Below are positions 44,041-53,082 of a stretch of 64,000 nucleotides of DNA, piece after piece. Both the position numbers and the translations under genes were made by a program. Where the stretch lies: assembly GCA_002399785.1 (NCBI GenBank), contig DHEH01000010.1, positions 62,001-126,000 on the forward strand, given 5' to 3'. This stretch comes from Caryophanales bacterium UBA4855. GTDB taxonomy: Bacteria > Bacillota_I > Bacilli_A > RFN20 > CAG-826. Numbering within the stretch: the stretch's first letter is position 1; each line of letters begins with the position of its first letter. The notes under the pieces were generated by a model. That model was given only the letters and a program-made list of their open reading frames with translations. It ran no database searches and was not told the origin of the DNA.

Positions 44041-45091
44041 ATGTATCGATTTCGGCAAAAAGCGCTTTTAAAGCATCTTTTTCTTTAACTTTTGCAATTT
44101 CTTTTCCTTTTTTGAAAATAATAAAGTCATGCCCAGCACCAGCTAAACCTAAATCAGCATCTTTTGCTTCGTTAATTCCGTTTACTGGACATCCCATAAT
44201 AGCAACTTTGATGTTAATATTGTTATCTTCAAGATATTTTAAAGTTTTTTCACAATAAACTTTAATATTTTTAACCATTGTTCTTCCGCAAGTAGGACAA
44301 CTAATTAATGTAGGATAATTAGAATATAAACCTAAATCATGCAACAATCTTTTAGCAGTAATAATCTCTTTATAGGGATCCTTTGTTAAAGAAATTCTGA
44401 TAGTGGAGCCAATGCCTTCTAAAATTAAAGGACTCAATACAGAAATTGATCTTATAATTCCAACTTCATCAAAACCAGATTCAGTAACACCAATATGAAT
44501 TGGGTAATTAGTCTTTTTTGCAATCATTCTGTAAGCTATTAAAGTAACATCAGGAGAGCTAGATTTAACGCTGAGAACAATATTATCGAAATTGTGTTCT
44601 TCAAAATATTTAACATATTCTAAAGTTTTATCAACTAAAGCTTTAGCAATCTTTTCGTTATCTTTCTTTTCTTCTTTACTTATTTTCAAACTACCTTCAT
44701 TAACGCCAATACGAATTGGAATACGGTCACGATGCGCAATTTTTAATAGAACGTTCAACTTATCATTATTGTTAATGTTTCCTGGATTTATTCTTATAGC
44801 ATCAGCACCTGCACCAATAGCTTTTAAGGCAAAATCCAATGAATAATGAATATCACATATAACAGGTATGGAAACTTTTTCTTTTATCTTGGTAATAGCG
44901 GAAACATCATCATTATCTTGAATCGAGACACGCATCATTGAAGCACCTAAGCGAGCGCATTCATTAATTTGCTTTATAACTTTTTTATAATTACTTGTCT
45001 TTATATCACACATCGATTGAATTAATATTTTGTTTGATCCACCAAGCGTAACATTGCCAATTTTTATCTTTTTTGTTTCGATTCTATTCAT
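44024..45091 (-). CDS. ispG: 4-hydroxy-3-methylbut-2-en-1-yl diphosphate synthase
   Basis: Penultimate MEP-pathway enzyme, a 4Fe-4S protein. I place the start at 45091 (MNRIETKKIKIGN), 10 codons inside the longest frame, because a TATAAT box (45101-45106, minus) lies 9 nt upstream of it, within the longer frame. 355 residues: IQSMCDIKTSN, DIHYSLDFALKAI, RINPGNI, IRIGVNEGSL, SCPTCGRT and GCPVNGINEAKDADLG with the three cluster cysteines. Confidence 0.95.
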   Translation of the reverse strand: MNRIETKKIKIGNVTLGGSNKILIQSMCDIKTSNYKKVIKQINECARLGASMMRVSIQDNDDVSAITKIKEKVSIPVICDIHYSLDFALKAIGAGADAIRINPGNINNNDKLNVLLKIAHRDRIPIRIGVNEGSLKISKEEKKDNEKIAKALVDKTLEYVKYFEEHNFDNIVLSVKSSSPDVTLIAYRMIAKKTNYPIHIGVTESGFDEVGIIRSISVLSPLILEGIGSTIRISLTKDPYKEIITAKRLLHDLGLYSNYPTLISCPTCGRTMVKNIKVYCEKTLKYLEDNNINIKVAIMGCPVNGINEAKDADLGLAGAGHDFIIFKKGKEIAKVKEKDALKALFAEIDTFKKVK

Positions 45092-45100
45092 ACGTTCTTC

Positions 45101-45106
45101 ATTATA
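45101..45106 (-). promoter_or_regulatory. -10 box for ispG, leaderless-type
   Basis: On the minus strand, TATAAT ends 9 nt before the ATG at 45091. There is no Shine-Dalgarno sequence. Confidence 0.5.
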
Positions 45107-45171
45107 ATTGAACCACACCAAATAATCTATAAAAACAAGGTTATAATACCAAAAAAATACGTATTGTTAAT

Positions 45172-45191
45172 TATAAATATATATTTATAAA
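45172..45191. repeat. 20-bp perfect AT palindrome
   Basis: TTATAAATATATATTTATAA reads the same on both strands and lies in the divergent ispG-rpmG promoter region. It may be an operator or only a consequence of AT richness. Confidence 0.4.
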
Positions 45192-45254
45192 TCTTTCTTT
45201 TTAACATTAGTTGTGATATATTAATCAAGCATATTTTACAAAGGAGATTTTATT

Positions 45255-45416
45255 ATGGCAAAAGGTAGTAGAGATTCAATTATACTTAAATGTACTGTAT
45301 GCGGCGAAGAAGCTTACATTACAAGTAAAAACAAAAAGAATCACCCAGACAAATTACAACAAGAAAAGTACTGTCCACATTGCAGAAAAAAGACTTTATT
45401 TAAAGAGAAGAAATAA
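45255..45416 (+). CDS. rpmG: 50S ribosomal protein L33
   Basis: 53 residues starting MAKGSRDSIILKCTVCGEE and ending with CPHCRKKTLFKEKK. The two CxxC pairs make it the zinc-binding (C+) form. The ribosome site AAGGAG lies 9 nt upstream. The stop overlaps the ATG of the MBL gene by one base, so they share a transcript. Confidence 0.96.
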   Translation: MAKGSRDSIILKCTVCGEEAYITSKNKKNHPDKLQQEKYCPHCRKKTLFKEKK

Positions 45417-46054
45417 TGATTAAAACTTTTAGGTATGATGATGATGTCGATGAATTTAGCGCTAATACATATGTAATAGGCGAAAAAAATCAAGGTTGCA
45501 TTGTAATCGATTTAGGTTCTACAACCGATAGAGTCATTAAATACATAAAAGAAAATCATGCTTCAAGTGTTTTAGGTGTCTTATTAACTCACGGTCATTT
45601 CGATCATATCAGGGGCTTGAATAAATTCTTAAAGAAATTTCCATGTACTGTTTTTATCGATAGAAACGAAGTTGAAATGCTTAATAACACAAGATTGAAT
45701 GGTTCTGTTACATTTGATGAAGAAATAACTGTTAATTATAACAATTTATATTTATTAGATGATGAAGACGAAATAAATTTTGGCAACGGATACTTGTTTA
45801 AAGTCATTGAGACTCCAGGACATACTCGCGGATCAGTTTGCTTCGAATTAGATAAAGAAAAAGCCATCTTTACTGGCGATACTCTTTTTAAAAATAGTGT
45901 AGGTCGAACAGATTTACCAACAGGATCAATTAAAAGCATGAATCAATCACTAGAAAGAATTAAGCATCTTCCAATAGATTTAACAATCTATCCTGGACAC
46001 GGTGATTATTCAAATTTAAAAAAAGAATTAGAAACTAATGTTTATTTAAAATAG
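45416..46054 (+). CDS. Metallo-beta-lactamase fold hydrolase (glyoxalase II-like)
   Basis: 212 residues with the complete metal motif LLTHGHFDHIRG, the ETPGHTRGS and FTGDTLF strands and a C-terminal YPGHGD. This is the YqgX/GloB-like group, single MBL domain without the longer GloB helical tail. The substrate is not known; thioester hydrolysis is typical for the group. It sits between rpmG and efp, co-transcribed. Confidence 0.9.
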   Translation: MIKTFRYDDDVDEFSANTYVIGEKNQGCIVIDLGSTTDRVIKYIKENHASSVLGVLLTHGHFDHIRGLNKFLKKFPCTVFIDRNEVEMLNNTRLNGSVTFDEEITVNYNNLYLLDDEDEINFGNGYLFKVIETPGHTRGSVCFELDKEKAIFTGDTLFKNSVGRTDLPTGSIKSMNQSLERIKHLPIDLTIYPGHGDYSNLKKELETNVYLK

Positions 46055-46065
46055 GAGGAAGTTTT

Positions 46066-46623
46066 ATGAACGCAACAGAATTAAGACCTGGCAATTACTA
46101 TGAAGATAGTAATGAATTATTGCTTGTTATTGATATTTTATTAAACAAAACAGCAATGAGAAAGATGGTTGCAAAAGTTAAAGTTAAAAACGTAAGAACT
46201 GGTTCTATAACCGAAAAGAGTTATAACTCTGGCTATAACGTCGAAACCGTCAGATTGGAAAAAAATAAAATGAATTATCTATATGATGATGGAACTTCAT
46301 TTGTTTTTATGGATCAAACAACTTACAACCAAATTGAAATTGCTCACGACAAACTCGAATGGGAAAAACAATTCTTGAAAGAGAACCTTGAAGTTGAAAT
46401 CGTTTCATACGATGAAGAAATTTTAGGTATTAATCTTCCTGCTAAGGTCGCTTTAAAGATTACACACTGTGAACCAGCCGTTAGAGGTGATACAGTTAAC
46501 AAAGCTACAAAAGAAGCAACATTAGAAACCGGATTAAAAGTTAGAGTTCCTTTATTCATTAATGATGGTGAAAACGTTTTAGTTAGAACTGACAACGCTC
46601 AATACGACGGTAGAGCTAACTAA
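46066..46623 (+). CDS. efp: Elongation factor P
   Basis: Relieves ribosome stalling at polyproline. 185 residues with a KOW-like domain I and two OB domains ending in the family signature (LKITHCEPAVRGDT ... ETGLKVRVPLFIN). The tip of domain I reads LLNKTAMRKMV, where many EF-Ps have PGKGxAF; the modified-Lys position appears to be the K in NKTA. Strong GGAGG start. Confidence 0.96.
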   Translation: MNATELRPGNYYEDSNELLLVIDILLNKTAMRKMVAKVKVKNVRTGSITEKSYNSGYNVETVRLEKNKMNYLYDDGTSFVFMDQTTYNQIEIAHDKLEWEKQFLKENLEVEIVSYDEEILGINLPAKVALKITHCEPAVRGDTVNKATKEATLETGLKVRVPLFINDGENVLVRTDNAQYDGRAN

Positions 46624-46637
46624 GCGAGGACACTAAA

Positions 46638-46856
46638 ATGGATCGGTGGCAAATATTATTAATATGTATAGCTTGCGTAATTGCTAGTGCCGTTGCAACA
46701 TTCTTTATCACTCGTCATTTCTTTCAAAAACAAATGGAGGAAAATCCTCCAATTAATGAAGACATGATCAGAGCAATGTATATGCAAATGGGAAGAAAAC
46801 CTAGTGAAGCACAAATTAGAGCTGTCATGAATAACGTTAACAAACACAAAAAATAA
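46638..46856 (+). CDS. YneF-like (UPF0154) small membrane protein
   Basis: 72 residues: one N-terminal membrane helix (ILLICIACVIASAVATFFITRHF), then a cytoplasmic part with the conserved PPINEDMIRAMYMQMGRKPSE AQI segment of UPF0154. The function is unknown. The start follows GAGGAC. It is the last gene of the rpmG-MBL-efp run and is followed by a terminator. Confidence 0.92.
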   Translation: MDRWQILLICIACVIASAVATFFITRHFFQKQMEENPPINEDMIRAMYMQMGRKPSEAQIRAVMNNVNKHKK

Positions 46857-46871
46857 AAATTCTTAATACAA

Positions 46872-46900
46872 AAAAACGACCATAAATAGTGGTCGTTTTT
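46872..46900 (+). terminator. Rho-independent terminator after the YneF-like gene
   Basis: An 11-bp stem AAAAACGACCA / TGGTCGTTTTT with a 7-nt loop; the 3' arm ends in five T. Confidence 0.9.
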
Positions 46901-47003
46901 CTATGCTCGTATTTTAATTTTTTTGAACTTTTGTTGCATCTATTTTAAATAGCGAAGTATTATTAAACGCTAAAGAAAAAAATAATTAACGAAAAATTGT
47001 CAA

Positions 47004-47028
47004 TTAAAAACGCGATAACAATCGCGTT
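47004..47028 (-). terminator. Terminator for plsY (minus strand), possibly bidirectional
   Basis: An 8-bp stem AACGCGAT / ATCGCGTT with a 4-nt loop. On the minus strand the stem is followed by TTTAATT, on the plus strand by ATTTT. It lies about 70 bp downstream of the plsY stop. Confidence 0.7.
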
Positions 47029-47036
47029 ATTTTGAT

Positions 47037-47098
47037 ATGTGGAATAAATATAGTTATTTATCCACATTACTAGATATATACTAAAAATCTACTAATTA
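47037..47098 (+). other. DnaA-box inverted repeat followed by ACTA repeats
   Basis: A consensus DnaA box TTATCCACA (47058-47066) pairs with TGTGGA at 47037-47042 to give an imperfect 12-bp palindrome. Three ACTA tetramers follow at 47069, 47080 and 47091, exactly 11 bp apart, ending in TACTAATTA. A DnaA box next to such repeats resembles DnaA-trio arrangements of origins, but the site is in a 242-bp gap between converging genes. Confidence 0.4.
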
Positions 47099-47863
47099 TT
47101 ATTTTAACCAGGTTATTTTTCTTTCGCTTCCTGCCGTGATACTTTTAATATTTTCTCTATGTCTAAAGACCAATAATAACCAAGCAAATGTACAAACTAT
47201 AGGATAGTAAATTGAGCATTGAGGGCCGAAGTCGAACCACATCATATATTGAACTGGGCCAACATTTGTAGCAGTGAAAGTTAATGCGTAAACAATATAA
47301 CATATCCAACTATAAATCATAGCTGTTCCAGAAGATACAATGCTTGAAAGCGAAACATATTTTGTTTTCTTTAAAGTAATAAAGAATACAGGAAAGAAAA
47401 CCGGAATTGCAATGTATGTTAAACAAAGTTGAGTTCCTGCATAAGTCGAAACAACCTTTCCTCCTTTAAATTTTATATAGATAGAATAGGCGTGCCCAAA
47501 TATTGCAGAAAAAGGAACTATATAATAACAAAGTTGCCCTAAAGTATTTCCTTCACCATAAACATTAAAATCTTGATTCGTGCCAAGCATATAATTTTTA
47601 ATGGGTTCGTTAAATTCAAAAAGATAAATAGCAATAATCGTAGGTATTAAAACTTTTAAAATATCTAAAACAATCGCAAGAATTCCAAATTTTTTGCCTA
47701 AAACTCTTCCGGTATTAGTTCCTCCAATATTATGAGATCCATAATTACGAACATCTTTATGCCCAAACATCCATCCCAAAATTAATCCGTTTGGAATACT
47801 TCCAAAAAGATAACCAGTTAAGAAACATGCAATAACAATAAGAGTTTTGTACAATATATCCAT
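47099..47863 (-). CDS. plsY: Acyl-phosphate:glycerol-3-phosphate acyltransferase
   Basis: Membrane enzyme for the first acylation in phospholipid synthesis. 254 residues, several membrane helices, with the conserved GSIPNGLILG, GSHNIGGTNTGRVLGKKFG and FKGGKVVSTYAGTQL motifs. It is somewhat longer than the usual 200. It is divergent to parE, the same pairing as in Bacillus. A TATAAT box lies 7 nt before the ATG. Confidence 0.95.
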   Translation of the reverse strand: MDILYKTLIVIACFLTGYLFGSIPNGLILGWMFGHKDVRNYGSHNIGGTNTGRVLGKKFGILAIVLDILKVLIPTIIAIYLFEFNEPIKNYMLGTNQDFNVYGEGNTLGQLCYYIVPFSAIFGHAYSIYIKFKGGKVVSTYAGTQLCLTYIAIPVFFPVFFITLKKTKYVSLSSIVSSGTAMIYSWICYIVYALTFTATNVGPVQYMMWFDFGPQCSIYYPIVCTFAWLLLVFRHRENIKSITAGSERKITWLK

Positions 47864-47870
47864 AACGAAA

Positions 47871-47876
47871 ATTATA
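47871..47876 (-). promoter_or_regulatory. -10 box for plsY, leaderless-type
   Basis: On the minus strand, TATAAT ends 7 nt before the plsY ATG at 47863; no ribosome site is present. Confidence 0.55.
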
Positions 47877-47991
47877 AAGTAAACTTCTTATTTTTGCCAC
47901 ATTATTAATGTGTATTAATTTTTTATGTAAATGATGTTTTTATAAGGCTAAAACAATATAAAATTAACTTAATTTATGTACTATAATAATG

Positions 47992-47997
47992 TATAAT
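47992..47997 (+). promoter_or_regulatory. -10 box for parE
   Basis: TATAAT (and another at 47982-47987) lies 24 nt before the ATG at 48022. The short leader has no Shine-Dalgarno sequence. Confidence 0.5.
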
Positions 47998-48021
47998 GAA
48001 CACTGAAACAAAATTATTATT

Positions 48022-49965
48022 ATGGCTGTAACTAACGAATATAACGCAAACTCAATTGAATTACTAAGTGGTCTTGAAGGTGTAAGAAAAAGACCAGGAA
48101 TGTATATAGGAAGCACAAACTCTTATGGTTTGCATCATTTAGTATGGGAAATTATCGACAATTCTATCGATGAAGCTTTGAATGGTTTTGGAAATAAAAT
48201 TTCTCTTACAATCCATAAAGATAATTCTATAACAGTAAGCGATGAAGGTAGAGGCATACCTTGTGACATCAATAAGCAAACAGGAAAACCTGCAGTTGAG
48301 CTTATTTTTACTACTCTTCATAGTGGAGGAAAATTTTCAGATACTGCTTATAAAGCCAGCGGTGGTCTTCATGGAGTCGGTAGTAGCGTCACTAATGCTT
48401 TAAGTGAATATACCGATGTTACTGTATATACAAATAATAAAATCTATAACATCCGATTTGAACGTGGAGAAAAAATAGCTGTTCCTCTTCATGTTGTTGG
48501 AAATACAATAAAACACGGCACAACCGTAACATTTAAACCAGATAAAGCGATTTTTTCTGATATTAATTTTAGTTATGATCGTATTGCTAGTCATCTTCAA
48601 GAATCTGCTTTTTTATTAAGAAAAGTTAGATTCATTTTAATTGATGAAAGAAGTGGCTCAAAAGATGAGTTCTTTTATGAAAACGGAATTAGTGAATATG
48701 TTAGTGAAATAAATCAAAATAAAACACCTTTAGGACAAGTTCTTGATTTTGAAGGAGTAGATAACCAAATTAATGTCGAAATCGCTCTTCAATATTGTTA
48801 TAACGATTACAACGAAACAATTCGATCTTACGTAAATAATGTTCATACAATAGATGGTGGAACTCACGAAATTGGTTTTAAAAGTGGAATAACTAAAGCA
48901 GTTAATGATTACGCCGATAATAACGATCTTTTAAGAGGTAAAATGAAACTTGAGGGAAGCGATATTCGTGAAGGGTTAACTGCAATTGTTAGTTTAAGAC
49001 TTCCTGAATCTATTCTTGAATTCGAAGGTCAAACAAAAACTAAACTTGGTACACAAATTGCTCAAACAGTTGTGAGTAATTTAATTTACAATAAAATGAC
49101 TTATTATTTAAATGAAAATAAAGAGTTTGCTGTTCGCTTAATTAAAAAATGCCAAGATAGTGCAAACGCACGTTTAGCTGCAAGAAAAGCTAAAGATGAA
49201 TTAAGAAATAAAAAGAAAAATAAAGATAATGTTATCTTAAGTGATAAATTAACACCTGCTCAATCAAAAGATTATAACCAAAACGAATTATTTATCGTTG
49301 AAGGAGATTCCGCAGGAGGAACTGCAAAGAAAGGAAGAAACCCAATCCATCAAGCGATTCTTCCACTTAGAGGAAAACCACTCAATACCGACTCTTTGAC
49401 CATGGATAAAATTTTAAATAATGTCGAATTTGCCACAATTATTAATACAATCGGTGCTGGAGCTGGTCAAAATTTTGATGTTAAAGAAATACATTATAAT
49501 AAAGTTATTATTATGACCGATGCTGATACAGATGGTGCTCATATTCAAACTTTACTTTTAACATTCTTTTATAATTATATGAGAAGTTTAATTACTGAAG
49601 GTCATGTTTTTGTGGCTGTCCCACCTTTATATCGCATATATAAAGAGGATAGATACGGAAATATTAATATTGAAAAATATGCTTGGGATGACGACGGATT
49701 AGAAAAAGAAAAAAAAGAAGTTGGAGCCGGATACAAAGTAAGTCGTTATAAAGGACTTGGGGAAATGAGCGATAAACAACTCAAAACTACAACCATGGAC
49801 CCTAAACATCGTCTTTTAATTCAAGTTTCTATTGATGACCCATTAAATGTAGAAAACAAAGTTGCTATTTTGATGGGGAAAGACGCAGACAAACGTAAAA
49901 GATGGCTTGAACAAAACGTTGATTTTAACGATAATGACGAATTTATCAAGGAGGTAACAAAATAA
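48022..49965 (+). CDS. parE: DNA topoisomerase IV subunit B
   Basis: ATPase subunit of the decatenating type IIA topoisomerase. 647 residues: a GHKL ATPase domain (EIIDNSIDEALNGFG, DEGRGIP, GGLHGVGSSVTNALS), a transducer with FEGQTKTKLGT, a Toprim domain with EGDSAGG and MTDADTDGAHI, and the C-terminal YKGLGEM motif. The plsY-parE-parC order argues for ParE over GyrB. It is followed after 2 nt by parC. Confidence 0.93.
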   Translation: MAVTNEYNANSIELLSGLEGVRKRPGMYIGSTNSYGLHHLVWEIIDNSIDEALNGFGNKISLTIHKDNSITVSDEGRGIPCDINKQTGKPAVELIFTTLHSGGKFSDTAYKASGGLHGVGSSVTNALSEYTDVTVYTNNKIYNIRFERGEKIAVPLHVVGNTIKHGTTVTFKPDKAIFSDINFSYDRIASHLQESAFLLRKVRFILIDERSGSKDEFFYENGISEYVSEINQNKTPLGQVLDFEGVDNQINVEIALQYCYNDYNETIRSYVNNVHTIDGGTHEIGFKSGITKAVNDYADNNDLLRGKMKLEGSDIREGLTAIVSLRLPESILEFEGQTKTKLGTQIAQTVVSNLIYNKMTYYLNENKEFAVRLIKKCQDSANARLAARKAKDELRNKKKNKDNVILSDKLTPAQSKDYNQNELFIVEGDSAGGTAKKGRNPIHQAILPLRGKPLNTDSLTMDKILNNVEFATIINTIGAGAGQNFDVKEIHYNKVIIMTDADTDGAHIQTLLLTFFYNYMRSLITEGHVFVAVPPLYRIYKEDRYGNINIEKYAWDDDGLEKEKKEVGAGYKVSRYKGLGEMSDKQLKTTTMDPKHRLLIQVSIDDPLNVENKVAILMGKDADKRKRWLEQNVDFNDNDEFIKEVTK

Positions 49966-49967
49966 TT

Positions 49968-52685
49968 ATGGCAAAAAAGAAAATTGCGGTAGAAGAGTTA
50001 CCTACAAAAGAAAATATATCCATTGAAGCAATGGATAACATTATGGGCGATAGATACGCTGTTTATGCCAAATATGTTATTCAAGATAGAGCTATACCTG
50101 ATGCTCGCGATGGTTTAAAACCAGTTCAAAGAAGAATTATTTATAGCATGTTCAAAAATGGAAATACCTATGATAAGCCAACAAAAAAATGCGCAAAGAT
50201 TGTTGGTGATGTTATGGGAAGATTTCACCCACATGGCGACTCATCAATTTATGATGCTCTTGTTAGACTAAGTCAACCATGGAAAATGTCTTCTCCATTA
50301 ATTCAATTTCAAGGAAATAACGGAAGCATTGATAACGATCCAGCGGCTGCATACCGTTATACAGAAGCAAAATTAAATGAATTTAGCCAATTTTTAACTC
50401 AAGATATTGATAAAAATACAGTTGATATGGCTTTAAATTTTGATGATACCGAACTAGAGCCTGTTGTTTTACCAAGTAGATATCCAAATTTATATGTTAA
50501 TGGTAGTGAAGGTATTGCTGTTGCTATCGCTACAGATATTCCACCCCACAATTTAATTGAAATGTGCAATGCAACAATTTATAGAATGAATCATCCTAAA
50601 TGCTCTTTAGATGACCTTCTAGAATTTGTTAAAGGGCCAGACTTTCCAACTGGAGGAATAATTTTTAAATCCGAAGGAATTAAAAATATTTACGAAACAG
50701 GTAAAGGTAAAATAGAACTAGCAAGTAAAGTTCAAATTATAGAAAACAACGATTATAACGAATTATTAATCACAGAAATTCCTTATGGCGTTGTTAAACA
50801 AAATTTAGTTTATTCAATAGATAAAATAAAGAGGTCAAAAGAAATTGATGGTTTATTAGATGTTAAAGATTTGAGTGCTGGTGATGATATAAAAATCACA
50901 GTCGATATTAAAAAAACAATTGACCCAAAAATTATTTTGGCTTATTTAATGAACAAAACACAATTAAAAGTCAGTTATACATCAAATTGTGTTGCAATCT
51001 GCCAAAATCATCCAAGAACGATGACTCTAGAATTTTATTTAGATACATATATTGAACACCAAATTGATGTCGTATCTAGATATACTACATTCGACTTAAA
51101 TAAAGCACAAAATCGTTTACATATCATTAAAGGTTTAATCAAAGCGATTAATATTATCGATGAAGTCGTCAAAATTATTCGTGGAAGTAAAGACAAAGGA
51201 GATTCAAAACATAATTTAATTAATGCTTATAGTTTTTCTGAAACCCAAGCTGAAGCTATTGTTATGATGCCTTTATATAAATTAAGCAATACTGATGTAA
51301 ATATTTACATTAAGGAACAAGCTGATTTAGAATCTCAAATTAAAGATCTTACTGAAACATTAAATAATCCAACGAAATTAAAACGTATAATTATTGATGA
51401 ATTACATGATATAACGAAAAAATACGGAGTTCCAAGAAGATCGGTCATTGTTGATGAGTCACCAAAGATTGAGATTGATAAAAGAGATTTAATAATTAAA
51501 GAAGACGTGTACGTTGTTGTTACCAGTGATGGATACATAAAACGTTCATCAATTAAATCATACAATGCAAGTGATAATTCACTCCCTGGTGTTAAAGTTG
51601 GGGATTGTGTTGTAATGAGCCAACTTTGCAATACTTTTGATTATTTATTATGTTTTACAGATAAAGGAAATTATTTCTGCCTTTGTGTTGACCAAATTCA
51701 AGAAGGAAAGTGGAAAGATGAAGGAAAACATATTAATTATGTCTGTAATTTGCCACTTGATGAATCAATAATCAAATGCATATTAGTAAAAGATTTTAAC
51801 AAAAAAGTTAATGTTGTTTTAGTTAGTGCTAATGGACAAATCAAAAAAACCAAACTTAATGATTTTTATATGGATAGATGCACAAAACCAAATCAATGTA
51901 TGCGTTTATTAAATGATGACACTGTTGTTGATGCTTGTATTTCTAATGGCGATAATAATTTAATGATTATTACAAAGAAAGGTTACTCAACATATTTTAG
52001 TGAATCAGAAGTAACTTCTACTGGATTAAAATCTTCCGGTGTTAAGGCTATTTCTACGCTTAGAGATAGTCAAGTTGCTGTACTTTTAACATATAGAAAA
52101 GATGAAAAAGGAAAGATCATTATAATTACCAAAGAAGGTTGTTCAAGAATTTACGATATAAGTTACAATGAATTAACAAATAGATTAGGTAAGAACTTTG
52201 CTGTTTTTAAATCTTTTAAATCATCACCTCACAAACTTGTTTATTGCAATAAGATTATTGATAAAAATGAACCAATGATGCTCAACGCTTTAATGGATGA
52301 TGATAGTGTGATTTCACTAAATATCAATGATTTCCATCTTACCCCCTTAGAGTCTTATTGTAAGAAAAATTTAGATTTTTCAGATAAACTAACCATCAAA
52401 AAGATTTACTTTAATACTATTCAAACTGTTGATCAGGATACAATTGAAGAAAACACTCACGAAAACTTTAAACCAACAGATTTTTTCGGAAGAAAAGAAG
52501 AAAAACCTGTAGCAAAAGTGGAGGAACAAACTGAAAAAGTGAGCATTTTTGAAAAACTTGGAATGGAAAAGAAACAAAAAATTAACGATTCTTTAATAAA
52601 TAAAGATAAAAAGAATGATGAAAAAAAAGATGACAAAAATTCAAATTATGAACAAATTTCTATATTTGATGATATGGGCGATTAA
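49968..52685 (+). CDS. parC: DNA topoisomerase IV subunit A
   Basis: DNA cleavage and rejoining subunit. 905 residues: DARDGLKPVQRRIIYSM, the quinolone-region sequence GRFHPHGDSSIYDALVRLSQPW, and the catalytic Tyr in AAAYRYTEAKL. The C-terminal beta-pinwheel lacks a GyrA box (QRRGGKG), which supports ParC. A charged, low-complexity tail of about 80 residues (EKKDDKNSNYEQISIFDDMGD) is an unusual extra. It overlaps the next minus-strand gene by 4 bp. Confidence 0.93.
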   Translation: MAKKKIAVEELPTKENISIEAMDNIMGDRYAVYAKYVIQDRAIPDARDGLKPVQRRIIYSMFKNGNTYDKPTKKCAKIVGDVMGRFHPHGDSSIYDALVRLSQPWKMSSPLIQFQGNNGSIDNDPAAAYRYTEAKLNEFSQFLTQDIDKNTVDMALNFDDTELEPVVLPSRYPNLYVNGSEGIAVAIATDIPPHNLIEMCNATIYRMNHPKCSLDDLLEFVKGPDFPTGGIIFKSEGIKNIYETGKGKIELASKVQIIENNDYNELLITEIPYGVVKQNLVYSIDKIKRSKEIDGLLDVKDLSAGDDIKITVDIKKTIDPKIILAYLMNKTQLKVSYTSNCVAICQNHPRTMTLEFYLDTYIEHQIDVVSRYTTFDLNKAQNRLHIIKGLIKAINIIDEVVKIIRGSKDKGDSKHNLINAYSFSETQAEAIVMMPLYKLSNTDVNIYIKEQADLESQIKDLTETLNNPTKLKRIIIDELHDITKKYGVPRRSVIVDESPKIEIDKRDLIIKEDVYVVVTSDGYIKRSSIKSYNASDNSLPGVKVGDCVVMSQLCNTFDYLLCFTDKGNYFCLCVDQIQEGKWKDEGKHINYVCNLPLDESIIKCILVKDFNKKVNVVLVSANGQIKKTKLNDFYMDRCTKPNQCMRLLNDDTVVDACISNGDNNLMIITKKGYSTYFSESEVTSTGLKSSGVKAISTLRDSQVAVLLTYRKDEKGKIIIITKEGCSRIYDISYNELTNRLGKNFAVFKSFKSSPHKLVYCNKIIDKNEPMMLNALMDDDSVISLNINDFHLTPLESYCKKNLDFSDKLTIKKIYFNTIQTVDQDTIEENTHENFKPTDFFGRKEEKPVAKVEEQTEKVSIFEKLGMEKKQKINDSLINKDKKNDEKKDDKNSNYEQISIFDDMGD

Positions 52686-52912
52686 TTTAAGGCTATTATT
52701 CCCATTGCTATAAGATACATAATAAAAAATAAAGAACAAAGAATACCGGACAAATTCAAATAAAAATCACTACATTTAAAATCTGCTTTTGTCGTTAAAC
52801 AAATAATCAATCCAAAAATAAATAATGGTAGCGCAGCAAAAGATAAAGCTGTAGTTGCTGTAAACAAATAACCTATATATCCAAATTTGGTTGATAATTT
52901 TATTTCGTTCAT
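52682..52912 (-). CDS. Small two-helix membrane protein, function unknown
   Basis: 76 residues with two or three hydrophobic segments (about 12-38 and 50-74). I do not recognise a family. A TATAAT box (minus strand, 52919-52924) lies 6 nt before the ATG, the same leaderless layout as many first genes in this window, which supports it as a real gene. It lies tail-to-tail with parC. Confidence 0.55.
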   Translation of the reverse strand: MNEIKLSTKFGYIGYLFTATTALSFAALPLFIFGLIICLTTKADFKCSDFYLNLSGILCSLFFIMYLIAMGIIALN

Positions 52913-52918
52913 TTTTCT

Positions 52919-52924
52919 ATTATA
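52919..52924 (-). promoter_or_regulatory. -10 box for the small membrane protein, leaderless-type
   Basis: Minus-strand TATAAT ending 6 nt before the ATG at 52912. Confidence 0.45.
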
Positions 52925-53068
52925 AACTATTTTTTAATATAAAATCATTCATTAAAATTTAATTATCAATTGTTCTCTTAATTTCTATAATTTATTTTTT
53001 ATCGAATATATCGTGATAAAACGATATTCACTAAGCAAATATTAGTTTAATTATTCAGTTATGTTTAA

Positions 53069-53074
53069 TATAAT
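53069..53074 (+). promoter_or_regulatory. -10 box for yqeG, leaderless-type
   Basis: TATAAT ends 8 nt before the yqeG ATG; no ribosome site. Confidence 0.55.
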
Positions 53075-53082
53075 AAAGATAT

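Noticed and set aside
48022..52685. gyrB-gyrA instead of parE-parC
   Set aside because: No GyrA box is found in the A subunit, and the plsY neighbour is the topoisomerase IV context.
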